The notes beneath the pieces are model-generated. The model was not told the DNA's origin. It saw nothing but the letters and a program-made list of their open reading frames with translations, and made no database searches. Positions 20,820 through 30,358 of a DNA stretch of 64,000 nucleotides are shown piece after piece. Location of the stretch: the NCBI GenBank assembly GCA_021292165.1, contig JAHFWL010000959.1, positions 62,001 to 126,000 on the forward strand. The letters run 5' to 3'. The translations under genes were made by a program, and so were the position numbers. Origin of the DNA: Shinisaurus crocodilurus. Its lineage: Eukaryota > Chordata > Lepidosauria > Squamata > Shinisauridae. Within the stretch, counting starts at the first letter, position 1. Every line of letters starts with the position of its first letter.

Positions 20820-21707
20820 TGGCTGGACAGTCTGTACATGAAAGGAACATGTTGAAACTCAATCCCGACAAGACCGAGGTACTTCTGGTGGGAGACAAGG
20901 GGAGGTTGTTAGGGGATGTTGACCTGGTGCTGAATGGGGTACATCTACCCCTGAAGGACCAGGTCTGCAGCTTGGGGGTCATTCTAGACTCCCAGCTGTC
21001 CATGGAGGCTCAGGTGGCAGCTGTGAGCCGGGCGGCGCTGTATCAACTCCATCTGATACGGCAGCTGCGCCCCTTCCTTCCTAATCACCTGCTCCCATCA
21101 GTGGTTCATGCCTTGGTCTCCTCTCGCCTAGACTACTGTAATGCACTCTATGTGGGGTTACCCTGGAAGACGGTTCGGAAGCTTCAGCTGGTTAAGGGCA
21201 GCCGCCAGCGTGATCACATCACGCCAGTGCTTAAGGAGTTGCACTGGCTACCAGTTGCTTGCCGAGCCGAATTCAAGGTGTTGGTTTTGACCTTTAAAAC
21301 CCTACATGGCTCCGGCCCAGGTTATCTCAAGGAGCACCTCCAGCAGCATCAAGTAGGCCACTCAACAAGGTCTACCATGACCGTCTCCTTATCCCATGAT
21401 CAGCCAGAGCAGCAAGGCTGGTGGGGACTAGGAAGAGGGCCTTCTCTGTGGAGGCCCCCAAGTTATGGAACTCCCTCCCTAGTGACCTTCGCCATGCCCC
21501 CTCTGTGATGAGCTTCCTCCATGCATTAAAAACGTGGCTTTTCAGGCGGGAATATGGGGTGGGTTAGGATTGTAAAATAATTTTTATATTGTTTTAATTG
21601 TCATGTTTTATTGTATTGTTTTAATTGTACATCGCCCAGGGTGGCCAGGTGACCAGCCAGATGGGCAATTAACAAATGTAATAAAATAAATAAAATAAAT
21701 AAATAAA
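20820..21707 (+). mobile_element. L2 LINE 3' fragment
   Basis: It begins at MLKLNPDKTEVLLVG and runs to the A/T-rich tail. It is very close to the copy at 47-49.5 kb but has lost the LVQNAAARLI codons and is frame-shifted after HQVGHSTRS. Confidence 0.88.
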
Positions 21708-22390
21708 GGCCACCAGCCAGAACATTTGGGATTTGAAAACTCTCACTGGAAGCTTCAGGGCAGCCCTGTTACGGCCCAGATATTGATCACTCTCTGGTCT
21801 CTCCACTATGAGTTTGCCACTGCTTACATCGGCCTTCCTCAGTCTGGTGCCCTCCAGATGTGTTGGACTACCTCGTTTCAATAATGTATGCATTTTTGTA
21901 TGCATTTTTTTAAAATGGAGAACTCCACTGCAAATTTCAGAGAAGTGCAAATTTTGAAGAATTACTGTGTTTCAGTTTGCATATTGGTCCAAAAATGCAA
22001 AATTAGGTAAATTCACATTAAAATGCAAACTGAGTGACCTTTCCCCCATCCTTGTATCAGCATCCTTCCACCAGGACAGTGGTTGGTAGATGGCTCCTGA
22101 TTGGCCAAGGACAGCCGGGCTACCAAAAGGAGGGGCAGGGAGAGAATCGATACTGCCATCCGTGGCTTCTGGATTTGGTTGTTGTTCTGGACTGAAAGAG
22201 CGCGGAGTAGGGCTTTTGCTGAGGCAGGCCCTAAGAAGACCAAACACACACACACACCCGGCAAAGAGTAAGTGCCTGGGTGTTTCTAGTAAGGAACTAG
22301 TTTTGTTATTTTGTAGCTCTACTTGTGCATACCAAGGCATTTTCCCCTTCCCTCATTTCTTTTCCCACCTTTTATTGTAATCGGTTTATG

Positions 22391-23180
22391 TGGAGAAAGA
22401 CTGCAACTGTCCTTCTTGGCGGGTTCGGCCACTCAGGGGTTAACCCGGACTCGGGTAGCCCTCTATATCAGCGGTTCGCAGCTCTCTGGCAGAAGCCGCG
22501 ACCAATTATGACGCAGGCAAAGCGAGGAGACCGAGTTTTGAATGGACGCTACTACACTGTTATGGGTAAACAGAGCTTAATGGAGCGTAACAGAACATAT
22601 ACAAAGCGCCACGCTAAGCACACACCTACAATTGAGCTGGTAGCGAGCCGCAAAAGCAATACAGACAGTCGTACCTGGAAATGCCTTGTTCCTAGAAAGC
22701 CGCTGAACTCCAAAAGGGCTGTTCTGTGTTAGCGTTGTTCACTGGGAGCTCCCCCAGGGTTGAAGGTGGTTTGGCCTGAGCCATGGACCTTGCAGCTTGC
22801 TGCCTCACGACCAACAACCCTTTCCCCACCACTGACCCTGGGCTTTATACCCTCTGTTGGGCCCTCTCCTTCTTGTCATGCCCCCTCCTGGCACCTAGGA
22901 GTCTTTGTTTGGCTGTTCCTTTCTTCTATCCAACACCTGGGAATGAATATTCCACAGCTCCTCTTCGGCTGCCAGACCAGGGACTTGCCAGGGGGCATGT
23001 TAATGACTCCTATTGTGATTCTTGGGTGTCTGATGCTATCTTGCGGTATGTGTGCATATACGTGTGGGGCTATGGCTTTCTCTTCACAACACTCCTCTTG
23101 TCCTTAGACTGAGAGAAGAAAGGGGGAAGGGAGGCTGGCGGCTGGGCTGCACTGAAAGGGGCTGTGCGAAGGTGATTCTC
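22391..23180 (+). other. CpG-rich unassigned block
   Basis: From TGTGGAGAAAGACTGCAACT onward the DNA is rich in CpG, and a 135-codon frame (22325-22732) is open with no recognised domain. CTTTATACCCTCTG near 22845 looks promoter-like. It may be an old LTR-element fragment, but no second LTR or target duplication was found. Confidence 0.35.
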
Positions 23181-23184
23181 TATG

Positions 23185-23300
23185 CCTGCGTACAACAGAC
23201 GCCGCTACCAGGCCGCTGGGCATTCAACCTGCATGGGGGTGGTGGAAGGCAAGTCTGGGACATAGGTCAGGCCAAGCGGGACCATTCCATCTTCAGTAGG
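23185..23300 (+). repeat. Segment shared with 53530-53640
   Basis: Common words GACGCCGCTACCAGGCCGCT and GGGACATAGGTCAGGCCA. Class unknown. Confidence 0.55.
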
Positions 23301-23723
23301 ATTGTGGGAGGACTTTTTGCCTTCACTCCTTCACAGTCTATGGAGGAAAATTGTGCAAATTAGGAAATGGGTGCACAACTGGGGAAATGTGTTGAACTTT
23401 CACGTTCGATTGCTACTCAATCATGCAATTTTCCCTTTCATGCAGAGTGACCCATTGCACAGGAGTGACCCATTGCACATGTGAATGTGAATCGGGCAAG
23501 AGAGAAGCAGCAAGATGATGTTCGGACTCGGAGAATCCTTGCGATCTCGAACATGGCTCGTTCTCCCAGCGCTAAAATTTGTGGGTTTGTGGCAGTTCCT
23601 TCTCCTTTGCCTCTGTCATCACTTTTTTTGTTTTGTTGCCAGACATGCGAAAGGAGGGGGGACATGTAGTGGGCTGCCTTTGCCTGATGGGGCTCAAACT
23701 CCCATCTCATGCTTCCTACCCCC

Positions 23724-23888
23724 CAGGGCCGGTGCTACCATTAGGCCAACGAGGCAGCTGCCTAGGGTGCAGGGCTAAAGGGGGCGCCAGAAATGCCTTG
23801 GGGAAAAAATACAGTGCTCTCAAGTGGGAAGGGGGGCGCTAAATATCTGATCTTGCCTAGGGCACCAAACTGCCTTGCACCGGTCCTG
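23724..23888 (+). mobile_element. 165-bp hAT-like MITE
   Basis: CAGGGCCGGTGCTACC at the left, TTGCACCGGTCCTG at the right. CTACCCCC is duplicated exactly (23716-23723, 23889-23896). Confidence 0.9.
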
Positions 23889-24149
23889 CTACCCCCATGC
23901 GTCTCTCCCACCTTCACTACGGCAGGTCTCTCCTCTCTGGCCTTCCATTGTCTCACCTTGGCCCCCTCACCTCTGCCCAGCACTCTGCTTCCAGAGTTAT
24001 TCACCTTTCTCATTGCTCTGATCACAGGATGCCCGTCCTTAGATCCCTACACTGGCTTCTTCTCTGCTACTCCTAAATTCACTCTTCAGGGCAGGACTTG
24101 GGGACAGAGATGTCCAGGCACCCACTCAACAGAATGAGCAGGATAGCCC

Positions 24150-24530
24150 CCAGAAGAATTGTGTCCATTCCTGGACAGGGATAGCTTAACTGCTGTGACC
24201 TATGCATTGGTATCTTCAAGGCTGGACTGCTGCAATGCTCTCTATGTGGGGCTGCCCTTTAGACTGGTTCAGAAGAGGCAGCTAGTGCAGATTAATGCTG
24301 CAACCAAGGCTGTTAAATGGAGGGCCTTGCCATGCGCACCTAACACCTGTGCTGAAAGAGCTGCACTACTGGCTGCCAGATTTCTACTGAGCCAGGTTCA
24401 GGTTATTCCTATTGACATATAAAGCCCTAAACAACTTAGGGCCAGGTTACCTGAAAGATCGTCTCCCCCTTTATAGACCCGTTAGACCACTCCGATCTTC
24501 AGGAGAGGCCCTGCAGCCCGTGCCATGCAT
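24150..24530 (+). mobile_element. Old L2/CR1-type LINE fragment
   Basis: ALVSSRLDCCNALYVGLP and LNNLGPGYLKDRL show the C-terminal region of an L2-like ORF2, heavily mutated, just before solo LTR 2. Confidence 0.7.
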
Positions 24531-24680
24531 GCCCTGCACAGTCATGTTCCCCATCAACTGGTATTCAGAGGCCTACTGCCACTGGCACTGCAGTTACTAT
24601 GAATCCATCATGCATATTAGTCACTGATAGTGTTTCCTACATTACTTTGATGTCCATCACTACATCTTGTTTTTCAATCT

Positions 24681-25863
24681 TGTGGAGAAAGCCAACCTAA
24701 AACCCCTTTCTGACACACACACACTCACCAAGGAGGGGGGAAGGAGACCCAGGGGGCAGAGACAGCCAGTCTCCACAGAGACCAACAGGGACAAACAACA
24801 TCTGCATAGAATCACCCCAGGGGGAAAGGCAGGAAGCATCCCCAGGTTCGTCAATGCTCTCGTATATCAGCCCCATCTACATAAGACTTGAATACCTCTC
24901 CAGAGCAGACACTTCGGCATCCATAAGAAAGGGCCATTCAACACCACAGGATGGGACCATTAAGCAGGTGGCTTCAAGGGGACCCCACCCACCTGAGGAG
25001 GGTGGCAACCCACCTGATTGGCCGCCCACCTGAGGAGGGTGGCAACCCACCTGATTGGCCACCCACCTGAGGAGGGTGGCAACCCACCTGATTGGCCGCC
25101 CACCTGAGGAGGGTGGCAACCCACCTGATTGGCCACCCACCTGATTGCAGAGGGAGGGGCTACCTGAAACCCAAGGTATAAAACACCCTGCGCAAGGGAA
25201 CTGAGTTGTTGGACCTGATCAGCAGTCTTGCCCCATGCTTGGGGTAAGGGAACGAAGGGATCGGCAACCCCGGGTAGCAGCACCCGGCGTACTCCAGCTA
25301 GCTGAAATCACTGGCCGCTTGGGTTGACCGGACCCCCGGGAAACCAAGCTGAAATCACTGGCCGCTTGGGTTGACCGGACCCCTGGGAAACCAAGCTGAA
25401 ATCACTGGCCGCTTGGGTTGACCGGACCCCCGGGCAACCAAGCTGAAATCACTCACTAGCCGCTTGGGTAGACCGGACCTCCGCCGGGAACCCAGCTAGC
25501 CGCTTGGGTAGACCGGACCTCCGCTGGGAACCCAGCTAGCAGCATGCGGTTGACCGGGCCTCTGCTGGAGCCCGAGCTGAACTAACTAGCTGAGAGCCCT
25601 GAAATCACGGTGTCCTTGAGATTTCTTGCTTGCTACTTTGTGCTGTACTGATAAGCTGTATTGCTGGCGTGTGTCTGGGTTTGTGACGGTCATTTGGTAA
25701 ATAAACTTGTTTTATAAAAGATACTTTTGTGGCTATAAGTTATCCCTTTGTTCTAGGCTAAGGGTGATAGTCGCTGGGGGACCTCGGAGAAGGCCCGCCC
25801 CCAGGACTCGCTACCCCCTTAGTATTGAACCCGCGCAGAAGACCAGGTTGGCGGTCTTCCACT
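24681..25863 (+). mobile_element. Solo LTR 2 of the gypsy family
   Basis: 1183 bp, the longest copy, flanked by AATCT duplications (24676-24680, 25864-25868). Extra length comes from a private array of 37-bp units at 24988-25141 and from three 47-bp units. Confidence 0.93.
24988..25141 (+). repeat. 37-bp minisatellite inside solo LTR 2
   Basis: About four direct copies of a unit built from CCACCTGAGGAGGGTGGCAA plus CCCACCTGATTGGCC. Other LTR copies hold a single unit or none. Confidence 0.85.
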
Positions 25864-26054
25864 AATCTGTTGTGTTCTTTTTTTTAATCTAACTTCTACA
25901 ATCTTGCATCTTGTGAAATCATAACATTTTCCTGAAGTACTATTATCCCAATTTCTAGCTTTGTGTAGAGTTTAAAGCTATGTTTATGTTATGTTCTTGG
26001 GTGTAGCAGTGTATCACTCTATGGACTTACTGCTAGACATCAAATAACAACAGC

Positions 26055-26470
26055 TTTATTTATTTATTTATTTATTAGTTTATTTATTTAGTTTATGAAT
26101 CGCCCATCTGGCCAGACATCCGGCCACTCTGAGTGATGTACAGTCCAATAAAATACAAGAGGGGACACACGGACACACACACACACAGAGTATAAAACAC
26201 AATTAAAAACAGTACAAAACTTAAAAATCCTAACTCACCCCATATTCCCACCTGAAAAGCCACGTTTTTCATGCCCGGCGGAAGCTAATCAAGGAAGGGG
26301 CATGGCGGAGGTCACTGGGGAGAGAGTTCCATAAACTGGGGGCTGCCACAGAAAAGGCCCTCCTCCTAGTCCCCACCAGCCTGGTTTCTCTGGCTGATGG
26401 GACAGGGAGAAGGCCGTCCATGGCAGATCTTGTCAAGCGGCCTACTTGATGTTGCTGGAGGCCATCCTGG
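26055..26470 (-). mobile_element. L2 LINE 3' end
   Basis: The minus strand reads TRRRAFSVAAPSLWNSLPSD and a terminal tail with (ATTT)n. It is 5'-truncated. Confidence 0.85.
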
Positions 26471-27322
26471 ACCCAGAAATGATTTGTATTATTTGGGTTT
26501 ATTATTGTTAAATATTTGTGATGAAGGAATGCCAGAGACTGCAGTATATTAACAGTAACTCTTTTAGGAAGCATTCCTGTGGCCCCTGTCTGAGGGGCCA
26601 TAGGATACTGGCAATTCCTCCCTCTGAGGTCAGAGACAGCATTCCGACCTCAGAAGAGGGAGTTGGAGATCCAACCCCCTGACCCCTCACGGCTGACACC
26701 AAAAGAACCACGCCAGCTGCCTCTCCGAGGTTGGAAAAGCAACCTCAGAGAGAGGGAAAGCGGGTGTTTTGGGGGGAGACCAGAAAGGCCAGGATATGAG
26801 TTGTCCTGAGCCTCTTCCAGCCTCCTTCCCTCCCCCTCTGGAGCACCAATAGAAGGGGGGGAAGGACCACCAAACGAAAAATGCAGGGTGGGAGGATGGG
26901 GAGGTCAACTCAGGATCGCCTCTGCTGCTCCTCCCACCCTGCACTGTATGATTGGAAGCCTCTGAGTTCGGGAGCTTCTGATCACTGAGGGCCCAACTGA
27001 TAGGATCGTGCACTTGTTTCCTACAAATTAGGGAATAGTCCTAACAAACTCGCTTAGGGTGCAATCCTATGCAAGTTTAGACAGGAAAAAAGTCCATCAG
27101 TTCCCAGCACGCCCAAAGTTGTCGACCTTTTCTCTGTCTAAGCTTGCGTAGGATTGTGCCTTTAGGCAGGCTTTTCCCTGTGCTTCAGTCCTTCTGCTTT
27201 TTAGTTTCACTTTTCTGTGCCATATACGTAGAAGGCCTTGTCTCTCCTTAAGCTCTCTTAGGGAATCACATTTCACATTTCACCACATCTTGGCTGCAGG
27301 GATGAATTGATGTTCTTGTTAC
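26471..27322 (+). other. Nothing firmly recognised
   Basis: Short inverted words around 26610-26760 (CCTCTGAGGTC and GAGGTTGGAAAAGCAACCTC). No gene seen. Confidence 0.35.
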
Positions 27323-27361
27323 CTGCACTGGGCATCATCTAGGACAGGACTGGAAATGTGA
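27323..27361 (-). pseudogene. Relic signal-peptide exon with in-frame stop
   Basis: A 39-nt segment between CCCTTCAG and GTAACA, the same size and context as IgR-2 exon 2 at 39567-39605. The introns also match (27.37-27.44 kb against 39.67-39.72 kb). In the required phase it has TAG at the seventh codon. No Ig exon follows it before IgR-1, so it marks a lost or dispersed receptor copy. Confidence 0.55.
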
Positions 27362-27448
27362 CTGAAGGGAAAAAAGAAGAGAGGGGTTGTTTATGAAAGC
27401 TCAAATGTCTGTAAAATCTGGACCAGGACAGTTTCAGCTTTTCTAACC

Positions 27449-28517
27449 AGTGGAAGACCGACAGCCTGGTCTTCTGCGCGGGTTCAATGCTAAGGGGGTA
27501 GCGAGTCCTAGGGCGGGCCTTCTCCGAGGTCCCCAGCGACTATCACCCTTAGCCCAGAACAAAGGGATAACTTATAGCCACAAAAGTATCTTTTATAAAA
27601 CAAGTTTATTTACAAAATCACCTTCACAAACCCAGACACACGCCAGCAATACAGCTTATCAGTACGGTACAAAGTAGTAAGCAAGAAGTCTCAAGGACAC
27701 CGTGATTTCAGGGCTCTCAGCTAGTTAGTTCAGCTCGGGCTCCAGCAGAGGCCCGGTCAACCGCATGCTGCTAGCTGGGTTCCCGGCGGAGGTCCGGTCT
27801 ACCCAAGCGGCTAGCTGGGTTCCCGGCGGAGGTCCGGTCTACCCAAGCGGCTTGTGAGTGATTTCAGCTTGGTTTCCCGGGGGTCCGGTCAACCCAAGCG
27901 GCCAGTGATTTCAGCTTGGTTTCCTGGGGGTCCGGTCAACCCAAGCGGCCAGTGATTTCAGCTAGCTGGAGCACGCCGGGTGCTGCTACCCGGGGTTGCC
28001 GATCCCTTCGTTCCCTTACCCCAAGCATGGGGCAAGATTGCTGATCAGGTCCAACAACTCAGTTCCCTTGCGCAGGGTGTTTTATACCTTGGGTTTCAGG
28101 TAGCCCCTCCCTCTGTAATCAGGTGGGTGGCCAATCAGGTGGGTTGCCACCCTCCCTGAGGGGCGGCCTTTTGGGTCAGGTGGGGTGACGCCTTCCCCCT
28201 GTGGGGTGGGGTCCCTTTGAAGCCACTTGCTTAATGGTCCCATCCTGTGGTGTTGAATGGTCCTTTCTTATGGGTGCCGAAGTGTCTGCTCTGGCGAGGT
28301 ATTCAAGTCTTATGTAGATGGGGCTGATATACGAGAGCATTGACGAACCTGGGGATGCTTCCTGCCTTCCCCCCTGGGGTGATTCTGTGCAGATGTTGTT
28401 TGTCCCCTTTGGTCTCTGTGGAGACTGGCTGTCTCCCCCCCCCCTGGGTCTCCTTCCCCCCACCTTGGTGAGTGTGTGTGTGTGTCAGAAAGGGGTTTTA
28501 GGTTGGCTTTCTCCACA
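27449..28517 (-). mobile_element. Solo LTR 3 of the gypsy family, minus strand
   Basis: 1069 bp, flanked by TAACC (27444-27448, 28518-28522). It is the only copy in the same orientation as the receptor genes. It lies beside the relic signal exon, about 8 kb upstream of IgR-1. Confidence 0.93.
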
Positions 28518-28522
28518 TAACC

Positions 28523-29359
28523 TGATTTGGAAGGCCGGCAGGCCGGCAGGCCAAGCAAACAAATGTAAGGGTCTTCAAGAAGTCGAACATATAGTAAAAC
28601 TCATAAAGGCTAAATGAAAGAAAAGTTAATAGGGTAGCCAAAAAGAAAAAATGCATTACCAATTTTTAAAAAGGCTCACTGGATGGCGCCTCCTTCACCT
28701 TGAGTCCTCCTATGAGCCAGAGGGGGGAATCGAGGCCAGAGACATTGAAAAAGAAAAAGAGACACTGAAAAAAGATTCCCCACCGCCTGATCTAGAGGAA
28801 GCTAGTCTCTCACTTTAGTCCCATTTTTTTAGTCATATAACTGACTTATCCTATTGATGTCATTGTGATTAAACTATCTCTAGCTTCTATTGGATCGAAC
28901 CCATTATAATTAAATTTTAAAGAACAGAATCACATTTTTAGAAAGTTATCCATCTTTATTTTAATGGAAGCTGCTCGGTATCTCAACTGAAATATACCGG
29001 CAGGTTTACTTCATCTTGAAGCACAGGATTGTTGGGTTCTAGAGTGTTTTAGCATCAGGGGGAGAAATCCATTCAGTATGCATATTAATGAAAACTTATT
29101 ATACTCTTGAACAATATGTGAAGCAAAACTCAGTTATCCTTAGACATTCACACTTCTCTGAATTTTGCAGGAGATTTCGCCAATCCAAACATGCATACAA
29201 AAATGTACATCCTATTAGGGGAAGTGCACACAAAAATGCATATCCATGAAAATATAATCAAAACACATTATATCAGGAAAATTACTTGCAAAAATCTCAT
29301 TAGGCAAATTGTGTGGTAAAATGATGCATATCTTAGGAGAAGAGAAATGCACATAAAAA
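28523..29359 (+). other. AT-rich unassigned DNA
   Basis: 29080-29350 has repeated ATGCATA/AAAATGCATA words that also occur at 21.9 kb and 52.9 kb, probably an old repeat. No gene seen. Confidence 0.35.
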
Positions 29360-29367
29360 GGTGTATG

Positions 29368-29512
29368 CAGTGCTTTTTTTCTGGAGAAAAAGGTACCGGA
29401 ACTCTTGGATTACATTTCCTCAGAGTAGATGGCGATTAAATTGTAATGCAATTAATAGAAGAAAAGGTGCTGGAACTCAGTTCCTGTGAGTTCCACCAGA
29501 AAAAAAGCCCTG
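29368..29512 (+). mobile_element. 145-bp hAT-like MITE
   Basis: CAGTGCTTTTTTTCTGG and CCAGAAAAAAAGCCCTG ends with exact duplication GGTGTATG (29360-29367, 29513-29520). Confidence 0.9.
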
Positions 29513-29689
29513 GGTGTATGAATTTTCATGTGAGCTTTGTAGAAAGAAAGTCTCAGTTCAGGATGAACTGAAGTTAAAATTAGAACATTGACAAACTGAG
29601 AGAAACTGAAATTGACAGAATTGTCCATCCCTAGTTGGCATCGTGGGACACAGTCACCCACCCTTAACCCCAAAGTCACTTTCTCCTCT

Positions 29690-29856
29690 GAAGTCCATTT
29701 ATTTTCCTCTCTGTTCCTGGGTTGAAAAGAAACTTCCTCGTACAACACATCCTCCTCTTCCACCATCTTGTCTCCATTGTTCTCCACCATCAGGCTAAGG
29801 GAGTTGCAGCAGCACAGTTGGAGGTGATGATGAGGGCATAGCCGACATCTGAGACG
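29690..29856 (-). pseudogene. Broken duplicate of the receptor ITIM exon
   Basis: DNA homologous to the tail exons lies 220-380 bp beyond the IgR-2 stop. One frame reads SDVGYALIITS and then stops. Another frame reads VEEEDVLYEEVSFQPRN. An indel separates the two ITIM-like halves. Similarity continues into the IgR-1 type 3' extension (EEKVTLGL in DNA terms). It could be a relic of an extra tail exon, or of a deleted receptor. Confidence 0.6.
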
Positions 29857-30071
29857 TGAGAAAATTGGAGCTGTCGGGAGTGATGTTGCCTAAGCATTAA
29901 ACCTAGTGTGGTCCAGGACCCCATGGAGAAGTAGAGGGCCTTTTTCAGTTCTTGGGGAGCAGGTCTACAAATATCAAGTCTCAAGGCATAGCCTCAAATA
30001 ACCTTGCCATTTGTATTTATAATCAGACGCCCCACTTGTAAGGAATCCTGTTTCTAATACACACTATTGTT

Positions 30072-30221
30072 TTATTTTGCTGCTCTGTTGATGGGTTGAA
30101 ACAGAATTTCACTATACAACACCCCATTTTCTTCAGCCAGTGGGCATCTGTTCTCCGTCACTGGTTGAGAAGGCGTCGGAGCAGAGGAGAAGGTGATGGG
30201 GGCATAGGTAACATCTGGGCC
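30072..30221 (-). CDS. IgR-2 exon 8, ITIM tail exon
   Basis: Terminal coding exon of 49 codons plus TAA, acceptor TTTTCCCAG. It contains VTYAPI and VLYSEI, whose tyrosines are 30 residues apart, both fitting (I/V/L/S)xYxx(L/V/I). It ends PINRAAK, matching IGR-3's PIHRAAI. A (CA)n-(CT)n tract lies 45-135 nt upstream of the acceptor on the gene strand. Confidence 0.82.
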   Translation of the reverse strand, partial: GPDVTYAPITFSSAPTPSQPVTENRCPLAEENGVLYSEILFQPINRAAK

Positions 30222-30264
30222 CTGGGAAAACAGAGAGAAGCTGAGGTGCCATTGTACAGGCATT

Positions 30265-30358
<94 letters not shown>

